Shown one piece after another: positions 40,560 through 49,700 of a stretch of 64,000 bases of DNA. The notes beneath the pieces were generated by a model that was given only the letters and a program-made list of their open reading frames with translations, was not told where the DNA came from and ran no database searches. The first letter of the stretch is position 1; every line of letters starts with the position of its first letter. Source of the stretch: Actinomycetota bacterium (GTDB taxonomy: Bacteria > Actinomycetota > AC-67); contig JBAZZY010000002.1 of the NCBI GenBank assembly GCA_041658565.1, positions 1 through 64,000 of the forward strand, given 5' to 3'. The position numbers and the translations under genes were made by a program.

Positions 40560-42017
40560 TCATAGGCCGGAGACGTTGCGGTGATCGCCGTCCGCGGATC
40601 TGCGCGGCGTGACCCGCAGCGGGCCCTTGCGGGACATCAGCGCCAAGCCGATCGCGGCAAGCGAACACGCGATGTATAGCATCGAGATGCGACTCGCGGC
40701 GATTCCACCGAGGAACTCCATCGCCATCGGCCGGCTCTGCATCACGTCCGGAGACGTCCCCGGCGCTGAAGCCTGGGTTGACGGGGCCGGAGTCCACGCC
40801 GCAGTGACCGGCGGGTTCCACGCGGACTCGATTGGCTGCTCGATGCGTGGAATCGGGTCGGAGAGGGGATCCTTAATGACCGGCACCGTCGGCTCGGCCG
40901 TCGTTGCGTAGGCCGATGCGCTCGTGAGCCCAAGAACGATGTCTCCAACAAGCGTGGTCCCTGCCGGAACCTGCGATCCGTTCAACTCCCAGTGAACGAG
41001 CAGCCCGGTCGCGTCCGACGAGACCGTACCGTCGACTCGCTGATTCGTGGCATCTATGAGGCGAATGCTCTGTCCCGTCGCCTCGAACAGCGTCGCCACC
41101 GGACCCCGCAGCGCGCCGATCGGATCCCCTGCCGCGGTCACTCCCTGATTCGTGATCTCGGCTGCTTGTCCTGAAGCCGTAACGTTACCCAGCGTAACCT
41201 GCGCATTCTTCTCGACGAGCTTGTCCCCGTTGGAGCGAGCGAACGAGTTCGATTCAATCGAACTGATTCGGACGACGTCGCCGAACAGCGAAACCCCCGA
41301 CATGCGAACGGTCGCCTCGACCGAAAGCGCGCCGTCCGTGTCGATCGTCTGGGTCGTGAACGACTGCAGGTGACGGACGTAGATCAGCGCATCCGACGGG
41401 TTGACTCCATCCGACGCTTCCGCGCCGGGGGAGAGCAACGCGAGGTCGCCGATCACCGCTGCGCTGGAAGCCTCTTCGGAGCCGGCGTGCGCGCGCATGT
41501 CGAGGACGCGGAACGACAGCGGGCCCGCCACGACTTCTTGTCCCTCGACGGGCGCTTTGGCATCGGGATTCGACGGATACTGCGCGTCGGCCATCAGCGG
41601 GTACGTGGGAATCGCCGGCAGGAACTCGCACGGAAAACCTGCCGAGCAGAAGGGGCCGGTGATCATTGAAAGAACCTGTGCGTTGATGAAAGCGGGTCCT
41701 TGCGTCACCAAGGTTCCCGGGTACATCCCGGCGGCGCGCGCGGCAGAGGCGCCACCGGACGTCAGCCGACTGTCGCTGAACGGCGACGACAGGCGGATGA
41801 TCTCCGAGAAGACCATCGCCGGCTTGGTGTTCACGCTCAGTTCAATTGCCGTCGCGAAGCCTCGTCCGTCGAAGGCTGCCGGCGGGCTCGCGGCTCGTGC
41901 CGACGGGGGGATTACCGCGGCCGTGACCGCAAGGACCGCACCCGCCAGGACGCACGCCTTCCCAAGCCGCCCGCTTGAGCGGGCGACCGTCTCCGAGAAC
42001 TCGCGGGATCGTGACAT
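40560..42017 (-). CDS. Secreted, membrane-anchored protein of unknown function, 485 aa
   Basis: Signal peptide ending near IPPSARAA (residue 43). The mature protein is long, beta-rich and Ser/Thr/Val-heavy (VEATVRMSGVSLFGDVVRIS, then AAEITNQGVTAAGDPIGALR), with one Cys pair (FCSAGFPCEF), a Pro/Thr-rich stalk (about 390-430) and a C-terminal membrane helix (ISMLYIACSLAAIGLALM) with a basic end. This architecture is that of a surface-displayed protein. It is 87 nt upstream of the transporter operon on the same strand and might be a surface partner for substrate capture; this is only from position. Confidence 0.65.
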   Translation of the reverse strand: MSRSREFSETVARSSGRLGKACVLAGAVLAVTAAVIPPSARAASPPAAFDGRGFATAIELSVNTKPAMVFSEIIRLSSPFSDSRLTSGGASAARAAGMYPGTLVTQGPAFINAQVLSMITGPFCSAGFPCEFLPAIPTYPLMADAQYPSNPDAKAPVEGQEVVAGPLSFRVLDMRAHAGSEEASSAAVIGDLALLSPGAEASDGVNPSDALIYVRHLQSFTTQTIDTDGALSVEATVRMSGVSLFGDVVRISSIESNSFARSNGDKLVEKNAQVTLGNVTASGQAAEITNQGVTAAGDPIGALRGPVATLFEATGQSIRLIDATNQRVDGTVSSDATGLLVHWELNGSQVPAGTTLVGDIVLGLTSASAYATTAEPTVPVIKDPLSDPIPRIEQPIESAWNPPVTAAWTPAPSTQASAPGTSPDVMQSRPMAMEFLGGIAASRISMLYIACSLAAIGLALMSRKGPLRVTPRRSADGDHRNVSGL

Positions 42018-42123
42018 ATCTCTATTTGGTCAACGACTCAACCACAATAAACGAAGCGTTCGTCACCTAACGATTCGACGGGGGATGCCCGTGTCCTGCC
42101 GGCGTGCTCAAGAGGTGAAGTGG

Positions 42124-43629
42124 TCATGTCCCGTCGTCCTCCATGGGGTGCGGATACCAGTGTGTGATGAAACGGGCGAATGGGCTGGTTTGCGCCACCC
42201 ATCCGCCGCCGGAGTCCAGCCAGCGCGCGACTGAGATGAGCTGTTCCACGGGTTTCGTGAAGTTGGTGCTGTTCACCCGCCACCGGTACGCCTCGGGAGT
42301 CATAAGGTCCGCCGTCGTTGCTCCTTCGCTCGCGCGCAGCCATTGCACGAGTCCCTTGCGCGTGACGTTGGCCCCCATCGAACGGATGCCTTCGGTGAGG
42401 AAACGCGCGGCCGCCCACCCTTCGACGGCCCACTGCTGCATCGTGAAGTTCGGGTCGTAGCGACGCATCGCGGCGCGGAACTTCGCGATCTCCGGATTGC
42501 TCGTCATCGTGTACGGCACGGAGTTGCCGTTGACGTAGATCGAGTTGCGACACGGGGCGCTGAAGTCCTTGCCGATAGCGCTCGTCCAGTTCGCGACCGA
42601 GGCGACTGCCGCCTTGACCTCGAAGCCGTAGCGGTCCATCGCTTGGCACACGTTCATGAACCCGGCAGTGTCGATCACTTGCCAGAAGGCCTCAACGCCC
42701 GCTGAGCGCATGTTGATGATGTCGGTGTCCCAGGATGGGCTTGCGGGGTCCTTGCCCGCGCCGCCGTTGGGCGTGTAGACGACTTCGATGCCCGACTTCT
42801 CGAGCATCTCGATCACGACCGCCGCCCGGTTCGAGGAAGCCGGGATCGCGTAGAAGAGGACCGCAGCCTTCTTGATGCCCAGGTGCTGTTTGAACCAAAC
42901 ATGCGGCGCGTTGTTCTCATAGAACGTGCCGTTTACGCCGACGCGCTTCCCGTCGCGTGGGTACCCCGCGGCGCCGTAGGCCGAGAAGAACATCGGGTAC
43001 TTGTAGTACGCGCTCCCCACCGGGATTCCGCCGACGTCGGGGACCCCGGCCGCGTTCACCAGCCCCGCACCGGCGTACGCATCGGTGTTGTTGGCGACGA
43101 GGGCGAACACCTTCTCCTTCTCGATGAAGTTGCGCGCGCAGGCCTTGTTCGCCTCGGGGTCCTCGCGGTCGTCGCAGGTGAGGAACCTGATCGTTCGTCC
43201 ATTCACGCCACCGGATTCGTTCAACGATTGAAAGAATGCGCGCGCGCCGTGAGAAGGCCCACTGAACATCTCGGGTCCGAGAGGTCCGCCGACCGGCGTG
43301 ATGTTCCCAACGGTGATCGTTGTTGCAGTGACGCCGCGGTCGGATGCGAAGTTAAGAAAGGACCCCTCGCCGGGAGCGGTTGTGGGTCCGGACCCCGGAC
43401 CGAAGCCGGTCGATCCGTTGCCGAGTGTGGGTCCGTTTGCAGTTGAACCTGTTGATTGCGTGTCCGGAGACGTTTCCCACGACGAGAACTCGTCGCCTCC
43501 GGCACCGGCCCGCTGCGGGTTCTCCCCGGCCGCCTGGAAGTTGAATGCGGTGTCGGACAGCCGCGTGCCGCATGCGGTGGCGACGAGTGTCAGGACCGTG
43601 AGAGTGAGGAGGAAACGCCGCCTATTCAT
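42124..43629 (-). CDS. ABC substrate-binding lipoprotein, paralogue 2
   Basis: 501 residues. Lipobox LVATACG near residue 20, Thr/Ser/Gly-rich linker (about 25-95), then the same two-lobe core as the other paralogues. Distinct features: PEMFSGPSHGARAFFQSLNE instead of ALNA in the first strand region, FALVANNTDAYAG, and a different C-terminal variable loop (EGATTADLMTPEAYRWRVNS). The final YPHPMEDDGT is shared. The 5' flank (43630-43760) is a weaker copy of the flank shared by paralogues 3 and 4. ATG 43629 begins MNRRRFLL. Monocistronic by appearance. Confidence 0.9.
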   Translation of the reverse strand: MNRRRFLLTLTVLTLVATACGTRLSDTAFNFQAAGENPQRAGAGGDEFSSWETSPDTQSTGSTANGPTLGNGSTGFGPGSGPTTAPGEGSFLNFASDRGVTATTITVGNITPVGGPLGPEMFSGPSHGARAFFQSLNESGGVNGRTIRFLTCDDREDPEANKACARNFIEKEKVFALVANNTDAYAGAGLVNAAGVPDVGGIPVGSAYYKYPMFFSAYGAAGYPRDGKRVGVNGTFYENNAPHVWFKQHLGIKKAAVLFYAIPASSNRAAVVIEMLEKSGIEVVYTPNGGAGKDPASPSWDTDIINMRSAGVEAFWQVIDTAGFMNVCQAMDRYGFEVKAAVASVANWTSAIGKDFSAPCRNSIYVNGNSVPYTMTSNPEIAKFRAAMRRYDPNFTMQQWAVEGWAAARFLTEGIRSMGANVTRKGLVQWLRASEGATTADLMTPEAYRWRVNSTNFTKPVEQLISVARWLDSGGGWVAQTSPFARFITHWYPHPMEDDGT

Positions 43630-43866
43630 GAAAGACTCGCCCCCGATGTCATTTCTCCGACCCGGATCTTCCCGCGCTACCGGCACAGCCCTCGGCTCGC
43701 CGGTGGCAGCGGATGGTAGCAGCGGCGTGCGCAATATCCCGATTCGAAAGCGAAGTGCGCGTCCGTCGACGTGTTGCGTACTTGGAGCACGAAGTGGATA
43801 CGATCCGCAAGGAACGTCGATGAGGGGAGATGCGGTGGCCAAACGCGATCCGGCGGACCCAGTCTG

Positions 43867-44673
43867 ATGAGGCTCGAAGGTGCGGTTTGTATCGTGACCG
43901 GTGCCTCCCGAGGGATCGGTCGCGAGGTCGCCCGGGCGCTGTACGTGCGCGGGGCTCGGGTCGGGCTCGTCGCCCGCGACCGGGTTGGTCTGGATGCGGT
44001 GGTGAGTGCGCTCGGGGATCGAGCCCTGGCCGCAGTGGGCGACGTTTGCGACCCGGATTCGTTGCGAGCCGCGGTGGACGCGGTGGTGGGCGAGTTCGGC
44101 CCGGTGGACGTGCTGGTCAACAACGCCGGGATCGGCGCCTACGAGTCCTTCGTCGAGGCCGATCCCGAGGTGTTCGAGCGACTCATGCGAGTCAACTACT
44201 TCGGGACGGTCGAAGCCACGCGTCTGGTGGCCCGATCAATGCTCGAGCGAGGGCGCGGCCACATCGTGAACGTGGCGTCGATTGCCGGCCGGCTCGGGGC
44301 TCCGTTCGAGTCGGCCTACTCAGGCTCCAAGTTCGCCGTCGTGGGGTTCAGCGAAGCGTTGGCCGCCGAGTTCGGCCCGCTCGGTGTGCAGGTTTCCCTC
44401 GTCAATCCAGGTCCGGTCGCCACGTCCTTCACCGAGGCGCGCGGGGTGCCCTTCCAGCGGCGCTTCCCGCGGCCTTTGCCTCCGACTCGCGTGGCGCGCG
44501 CGGTCGTGCGCGCGATCGAGCGGAACCGGTTCGAGCAAACATTGCCGCACTGGCTGGGCGTTGGGATCGTTACCCGAGCCATTGCGCCTTCCGTCTATCG
44601 CCGCGGCTTGGTGCGCAACGTCGGCGCTGAGGCTCGGCGCAGTTGGTCCGCAGGATCAGGCAGAACACCTTGA
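43867..44673 (+). CDS. Short-chain dehydrogenase/reductase, membrane-associated lipid/steroid type
   Basis: 268 residues: cofactor motif TGASRGIGREV, Arg-containing second strand (GLVARDRVG) suggesting NADP, LVNNAGIG, NVASIAG with the Ser and AYSGSKFAV with Tyr/Lys. The C-terminal part (LPHWLGVGIVTRAIAPSVYR) resembles SDRs that reduce acyl or steroid-like ketones. Opens a four-gene plus-strand operon with a hydrolase, a DMT transporter and an amine oxidase. ATG 43867 lacks a good ribosome site. The stop overlaps the next start (TTGA). Confidence 0.85.
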   Translation: MRLEGAVCIVTGASRGIGREVARALYVRGARVGLVARDRVGLDAVVSALGDRALAAVGDVCDPDSLRAAVDAVVGEFGPVDVLVNNAGIGAYESFVEADPEVFERLMRVNYFGTVEATRLVARSMLERGRGHIVNVASIAGRLGAPFESAYSGSKFAVVGFSEALAAEFGPLGVQVSLVNPGPVATSFTEARGVPFQRRFPRPLPPTRVARAVVRAIERNRFEQTLPHWLGVGIVTRAIAPSVYRRGLVRNVGAEARRSWSAGSGRTP

Positions 44674-45737
44674 GCAAGACTCGACGATTCGGCTCGGCGC
44701 TCGCGTCCGGAGCGGCCGCGGCAGGCGCAGTGAGGGTCGGGCGTTTCTACCGATCGCTGGCGTACGCGACCGGTCAGACGGAGCGGGTTGTCGCCGTTAC
44801 CAGTGACGGATGGCGACTCTCGATGGCCCGATATCAGGCAGTCGGGACTCCCAAGGGGGTGATCGTTGCCGGTCACGGATTCGCGGGTTCGAGCCTCATA
44901 TGGGACCTGGCGCCTTCGGCAAGCTTGGCCCGGTATGCGGCCGCTGCAGGCTACGACTTCTACGCGCTCGACCTGCGCGGCCGGGGCCGGAGCTGGCCGG
45001 CCTCCGGACCCGCACGAGACCTGCACTGGAGCTTCGACGACTTCGTGTTCCACGACCTACCCGCTGCTACTTCGACCGCCCGCGAGCGATCGCGGTGCGA
45101 CACTGTGTTCTGGCTCGGGCTGGAGATGAGCGGCCAGGCCATCTACGCCGCGTCGATTTCGAGCACGGTCGAGGTCGCCGGCGCGGTTACCTTCGGTTCA
45201 CCGGTCCGGACTCCCGCCGACGCCAAGGTGCCCGGGGTCACCGCCGCCCCGAAGGCGCGACGCCGCGGGCGGGTGCTGTTCCGTGCCGGCGCGCACCACG
45301 CCGGACCGATCCTTGCCCTGTTGCGGTCCGGTCAGCTCGAGTCGAGCTTCGTTCCCGCCAACGTCGATCCGATCGTGCCCGCTCGTTACTTGCGACACGG
45401 AGTCCCGAACGAGTCGACGCGCCTGGCCGATCAATTCACCGACTGGGTCGCTAACGACACGATGCGCAGCATGGATCACGCGACCATCTGGGCCGATCGC
45501 CTGGACGAGGTCCGCGTGCCACTGATGATGTGGGCGGCGACCCGGGACCTCCAGCGTCCTTTGCCCGCTGTGCGCCGCGCCTTCGACGCGATGGGGAGCA
45601 CCGACAAGACCTTCGTCGAAGCCGGCCGGTCGACCGGGTTCTCGGTCGACTACGGCCATGACGATCTGGTCGCGGCAAAGTCGTCACCGACCGAGGTGTT
45701 CCCTCGGATCATCGAGTGGATCGATCGCCGGGTATGA
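44670..45737 (+). CDS. Alpha/beta-hydrolase fold protein
   Basis: 355 residues. Oxyanion region GVIVAGHGFAGSS, YDFYALDLRGRGRS, and a nucleophile position reading GLEMSGQ, so the expected GxSxG is altered: the second Gly-side residue holds Met and a Ser follows at +1. The His region DYGHDDLV near the end is intact. Thus catalysis may use a shifted residue, or the protein is not a hydrolase in the strict sense. TTG 44670 overlaps the stop of the SDR gene; GTG/TTG further upstream are possible. Confidence 0.72.
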   Translation: MSKTRRFGSALASGAAAAGAVRVGRFYRSLAYATGQTERVVAVTSDGWRLSMARYQAVGTPKGVIVAGHGFAGSSLIWDLAPSASLARYAAAAGYDFYALDLRGRGRSWPASGPARDLHWSFDDFVFHDLPAATSTARERSRCDTVFWLGLEMSGQAIYAASISSTVEVAGAVTFGSPVRTPADAKVPGVTAAPKARRRGRVLFRAGAHHAGPILALLRSGQLESSFVPANVDPIVPARYLRHGVPNESTRLADQFTDWVANDTMRSMDHATIWADRLDEVRVPLMMWAATRDLQRPLPAVRRAFDAMGSTDKTFVEAGRSTGFSVDYGHDDLVAAKSSPTEVFPRIIEWIDRRV

Positions 45738-45774
45738 CGGTCTGCGGTAAAGGCCATCGGTCGCGGAGTCGCCG

Positions 45775-46644
45775 ATGATCCCGGTCTTCATCGCGCTCGT
45801 CGCTGCGGTCGTCGTCGGGGTTGGAGCTTCGCACCAACAGGTGGCCGCGCGCCAGGAGGAACCCCATGCGGTGATGGATCCACGACTTGTGCTGCGGCTG
45901 TTACGGCGCCGACGGTGGCTCATCGGCGTCGCCATCACTCTCGGCGGTTTCGGGCTCCAGGCCGCGGCCATCGCCACCGGCCGCCTGGTGGTCGTCGAGC
46001 CGCTACTTGCCACTCAAGTTCTCTTCGCGCTGCTCGCGTCCGTCCGCCACAGCGGCCTTTCGCTGGGCCGCCGGGAGTGGTTCGGTGCCGCCGCGACTGT
46101 CGTCGGCGTCGGTGGGTTCTTGGTGGTGGCCGCGCCGACGGCGTCCGACAGCGCGTCTCAGTTCGTGCCGTGGTCGGTCCCTCTGGGGGGCGTGGCGGTC
46201 GTGGTCATCATCGGCGTGATGGCCGCGTCGCGGATGGGGGCCTCTCGTCGAGCCCTCACGCTCGCCCTCCTCGCGGGGCTCGCGTTTGGGTGTTCCGACG
46301 CCCTGATCAAACTCGTCAGCCGGATCGTCGGCGACCTTGGCGTTGGCGCGTTGCTCGGCCACTGGGGCCTGTGGGCCTGGCTCGTGATCAGTCCCGTGGC
46401 GTTCTTGCTTCAGCAAAGCGCCTATCACGCCTCGCACCTGGCCGCCGCGCTGCCGGGCACCAGCAGCCTCCAACCCACGACTGCCGCCCTGCTCGGCGTG
46501 GCGATGTTCGGCGAGCACGTCCGTGGCGGCGGCGCTGTGCCGGTCGAGGTGGCGCTCGTTGCACTGGCGCTCGCGGGCGTGGTCTTGCTCGCGAGTTCCC
46601 CGTTGATCGAAGGAGAGAGGTTGTCCGATGTCCGAAGAAGTTGA
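45775..46644 (+). CDS. DMT-superfamily transporter (EamA-like)
   Basis: 289 residues with 9-10 membrane helices: MIPVFIALVAAVVVGVGASH at the start, a repeat of the 4-5 helix unit in the second half (LLAGLAFGCSDALIKLVSRI) and a Pro/Thr-Ser segment SLQPTTAALLGVAMFGEH in the last conserved helix pair. Members export metabolites or take them up; substrate unknown. GGAG precedes the ATG. It overlaps the amine-oxidase gene start by 17 nt when that gene starts at 46628. Confidence 0.82.
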   Translation: MIPVFIALVAAVVVGVGASHQQVAARQEEPHAVMDPRLVLRLLRRRRWLIGVAITLGGFGLQAAAIATGRLVVVEPLLATQVLFALLASVRHSGLSLGRREWFGAAATVVGVGGFLVVAAPTASDSASQFVPWSVPLGGVAVVVIIGVMAASRMGASRRALTLALLAGLAFGCSDALIKLVSRIVGDLGVGALLGHWGLWAWLVISPVAFLLQQSAYHASHLAAALPGTSSLQPTTAALLGVAMFGEHVRGGGAVPVEVALVALALAGVVLLASSPLIEGERLSDVRRS

Positions 46645-47965
46645 GGTAGATTCCCCTGCGATCCGGACGTCCTCAAAGGAGAAGTCGCACATGGCTGAAC
46701 CGGTCCGTGCTGATGTCGTCGTTATGGGCGCCGGCGTGGCCGGTGTCGCTGCAGCCCGGGCGTTGGCCCAGGGCGGGCTCAAAGTGGTTGTCGTCGAGGC
46801 GGGCGATCGGGTCGGCGGGCGGGTTCACACGGTTCGGGACCTCACCGGGTATCCCGTTGAGGCCGGCGCGGAGTTCATCCACGGCAACCGCGCGGCGACC
46901 TGGCAGGACGTGCGGGCCGCCGGGCTGGTCACCGAGCCGGCGCCCTACGTGTGGTCGTGGTTCAATCTCGCTGGGACCACCCGCTGGTTGCCGTTTCACT
47001 TGGCTCACCCAGGGGTCTGGCGTTCCTTCGACATCCTGTGGTCTCTGCATCGTATCGGCGACCGTGACGAGAGCGCGGCCCAATTCATCGCCCGCAAGGG
47101 ATACCGGGGGCGAGCCCGAGAGTTGGCGCAGCTCACTCTGACCGCTCACCTCCCGGGCAGCGTTGACGAAGTCGGTGTCGCGGGCCTGGGTGCCGACGGG
47201 ATCCTGCATCTGGAGGGCGGCGTCAACCACCGCGTCACCAGCGGCTACGACCTTCTTCCCGCGCACATCGGGACGGGCCTGGATATTCGCTTTGGGTTCC
47301 GGGCACGGCGCATCGCCTGGGCGCCGGACGGCGTGGAGATCACCGCGGCCGACGGGGCGAAGGTGACGGCGCGGGCCGCCGTCTCGACGCTGCCCCACGG
47401 CGTGTTGACGCGCGGCGACATCGAGTTCGAGCCCGGGCTGCCCGCAGCCAAGAGCGACGCATTGAACCGTTTGGCAACGGGGCCTGTCGCCAAGGTGCTT
47501 CTGTCGTTCGAAGATCCGTTCTGGCCGACGCGAGCGTCGCAAGTGGTCTGCGGTTCCGGCCCGGTCACGCTGTACTGGCCTACGTCGTTTCGCACCGACG
47601 GCCCGCCCACGCTTAGTGCCTACGCGACCGGACCGCGCGCCCAAGCGCTGTCCGATGCCGGAGCCGAGAAGGCGCTCGACATCGTGCTCGACGACCTGGT
47701 GCGGGTGTTCCCGGGATCGCGACCTCGGTCATCCTTGCGGGGCTGGCGGTTCGTGGACTGGATGACCGACCCCAACGCACTCGGGGGTTACACGTTCCTG
47801 CCACCCCGCGCGATTGGAGCCCGCCAAGACCTCGCCGCGCCAACTACAGGAGCGTTGTTCTGGGCGGGGTCCGCAACGGAGTCACGTCCGGTCGCGGACA
47901 CCGTCGAAGCCGCCTACCTGAGCGGCCTGCGGGCCGCGCGCCAGGTTTCTTCTCTGTTGCGCTGA
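46628..47965 (+). CDS. FAD-dependent amine oxidase-type oxidoreductase
   Basis: 445 residues. FAD-binding VVMGAGVAGVAAARALAQGG, then VVVVEAGDRVGGRVHTVRD, the GG motif of monoamine oxidases, and a closing FWAGSATESRPVADTVEAAY that binds FAD near the C-terminus. Such enzymes oxidise amines, polyamines or phenolics with O2. Two starts are possible: ATG 46628 (GGAGAGAGG upstream) and ATG 46691 (AAAGGAG upstream), the latter closer to the FAD motif. It ends the SDR-hydrolase-DMT operon, 32 nt from paralogue 3 of the binding proteins on the other strand. Confidence 0.88.
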   Translation: MSEEVEVDSPAIRTSSKEKSHMAEPVRADVVVMGAGVAGVAAARALAQGGLKVVVVEAGDRVGGRVHTVRDLTGYPVEAGAEFIHGNRAATWQDVRAAGLVTEPAPYVWSWFNLAGTTRWLPFHLAHPGVWRSFDILWSLHRIGDRDESAAQFIARKGYRGRARELAQLTLTAHLPGSVDEVGVAGLGADGILHLEGGVNHRVTSGYDLLPAHIGTGLDIRFGFRARRIAWAPDGVEITAADGAKVTARAAVSTLPHGVLTRGDIEFEPGLPAAKSDALNRLATGPVAKVLLSFEDPFWPTRASQVVCGSGPVTLYWPTSFRTDGPPTLSAYATGPRAQALSDAGAEKALDIVLDDLVRVFPGSRPRSSLRGWRFVDWMTDPNALGGYTFLPPRAIGARQDLAAPTTGALFWAGSATESRPVADTVEAAYLSGLRAARQVSSLLR

Positions 47966-47997
47966 TCGGCAGGCTCAGGCCTTAGAGGGCGACGTTG

Positions 47998-49503
47998 TTA
48001 TGTTCCGTCGTCCTCGATCGGGTGCGAATACCAGGGCGTGACGAAGCGAGCCCACGGACCGGTTTGGGCCACCCATCCTCCGGCGGAGTCCTGCCAGCGC
48101 GCGACCGAGATGAACTGGCGCCGTGGTTTGGAGAAGTTGGTGCTGTCCGCGCGCCATTGGAACGCGTCGGGTGTCATCACGTCCGCCGTCCAAGATCCGT
48201 CGCTCGCGCGCAGCCACTTCACGAGTCCTTGGCGCGTGACGTTGGCCCCCATCGAACGGATACCTTCGGTCAACAGGCGCGCGGCCGCCCAGCCTTCGAC
48301 CGCCCACTGCTGCATCGCGAAGTTCGGGTCGTATCGACGCATCGCCGCGCGGAACCTGGCGATCTCAGGGTTGCTCGTCATCGTGTAGGGAACCGAGTTC
48401 CCATCTACGTAGATCGAGTTGCGACACGGAGCGCTGAAGTCCTTGCCGATGCGGCTTGTCCAGTTCGCGACGGTAGCGATTGCGGCTTTGACTTGGAAGC
48501 CGTAGCGGTCCATCGCCTGGCACACGTTCATGAACCCTGCGGTGTCGATCACTTGCCAGAAAGCCTCCACGCCCGCCGATTGCATGTTGATGACATCGGT
48601 ATCCCATGACGGACTTGCAGGGTCTTTGCCGGCGCCGCTGTTGGGCGTATAGACGACTTCGATGCCCGATTTCGTGAGCATGTCGATCACGATCGCCGCT
48701 CTGTTTGAGGACGCTGGGATCGCGTAGAAGAGCACCGCCGCCTTCTTGATTCCCAGATTCTGCTTGTACCAAAGGTACGGAGCATTGGTCTCGTAGAACG
48801 TCCCCTTCACTCCGACGCTCTTCCCGTCGCGCGGATACCCCGCGGCGCCATAGATAGTGAAGAACATCGGGTACTTGTAATACGCGGTCGCGACCGGAAT
48901 CCCGCCGACGTCGGGGACCCCGGCGGCGTTGAGTAGGCCCGCCCCAGCGTAAGCGTCGGTGTTGTTGGCGGCGAAGGCAAAGACCTTCTCCTTGTCGATC
49001 AAGTTGCGCGCGCAGGCCTTGTTTCCCTCGGGATCCTCGCGGTCGTCGCAGGTGAGGAACTTGATCGTTCGTCCGTTCACGCCGCCGGATGCGTTCAGCG
49101 CCTGAAAGTAAGCGCGCGCGCCGTGAGAAGGTCCGCTGAAGGCCTCGGGTCCCAAAGGCCCGCCGACGGGCGTGATGTTTCCAACGGTGATCGTCGTCGC
49201 GGTGACGCCGCGGTCGGATGCGAAGTTGCGTGAGGACCCCTCGCCGGGACCGGTTGTGGGTCCGGACCCCGGGCCGAAGCCGGTCGATCCGTCGCCGAGT
49301 GCGGGTCCGTCCGCGGTTGAACCTGTTGATTGCGCGTCCGGAGACGTCTCCCACGACGAGAACCCGTTGCCTTCCGCCCCGGACCGCTGCAGGCTGTCCC
49401 CGGTCGCCTGGAAGTTGAATGCAGTGTCGGGCAGACGAGTGCCGCATGCGGTGACGACCAGCGCCAAAACCGCGAGCGCGTGGAGGAAACGCAGCCGATT
49501 CAT
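47998..49503 (-). CDS. ABC substrate-binding lipoprotein, paralogue 3
   Basis: 501 residues. Starts MNRLRFLHALAVLALVVTAC (lipobox VVTAC), then CGTRLPD and a Ser/Thr/Gly linker, then the shared two-lobe core. It is the closest relative of paralogue 4 (53574-55079): long stretches of DNA, including the upstream 165 bp, are almost the same, while the ligand-side loop around FYETNAPYLWYKQNLGIKK differs. Divergent from the second M24 gene. Probably feeds the LivHM-G-F importer. Confidence 0.9.
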   Translation of the reverse strand: MNRLRFLHALAVLALVVTACGTRLPDTAFNFQATGDSLQRSGAEGNGFSSWETSPDAQSTGSTADGPALGDGSTGFGPGSGPTTGPGEGSSRNFASDRGVTATTITVGNITPVGGPLGPEAFSGPSHGARAYFQALNASGGVNGRTIKFLTCDDREDPEGNKACARNLIDKEKVFAFAANNTDAYAGAGLLNAAGVPDVGGIPVATAYYKYPMFFTIYGAAGYPRDGKSVGVKGTFYETNAPYLWYKQNLGIKKAAVLFYAIPASSNRAAIVIDMLTKSGIEVVYTPNSGAGKDPASPSWDTDVINMQSAGVEAFWQVIDTAGFMNVCQAMDRYGFQVKAAIATVANWTSRIGKDFSAPCRNSIYVDGNSVPYTMTSNPEIARFRAAMRRYDPNFAMQQWAVEGWAAARLLTEGIRSMGANVTRQGLVKWLRASDGSWTADVMTPDAFQWRADSTNFSKPRRQFISVARWQDSAGGWVAQTGPWARFVTPWYSHPIEDDGT

Positions 49504-49672
49504 GAAAGACCCGCCCCCGATGTTATTCTCCGACCGAAGCTTCGCGCGTCACCGGCACAACCCTCGACTCGCCGGCGGCAGTGGATGGTAGCACCGGCGG
49601 TCGCGAAGTCCTGATTCGAAATCGACGGGTCGGGTGCTGTGCGCCCCTCGTGAGGCAGGCGCACGGTTGCTT
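49504..49672. repeat. Duplicated upstream region, copy at paralogue 3
   Basis: The 165 bp upstream of the paralogue 3 start are nearly identical to 55080-55246 upstream of paralogue 4 (for example both contain CTCGCCGGCGGCAGTGGATG). The two lie in the same orientation relative to their genes. It includes whatever promoter drives the lipoprotein gene and, for this copy, also runs into the M24 gene upstream region. Confidence 0.8.
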
Positions 49673-49700
49673 TCATTGAAGATTCTCTGAGGAGGCGCAC

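Noticed and set aside
43630..43842. N-terminal extension of binding-protein paralogue 2
   Set aside because: It would put 71 residues before a perfect lipoprotein signal and runs through the duplicated non-coding flank.
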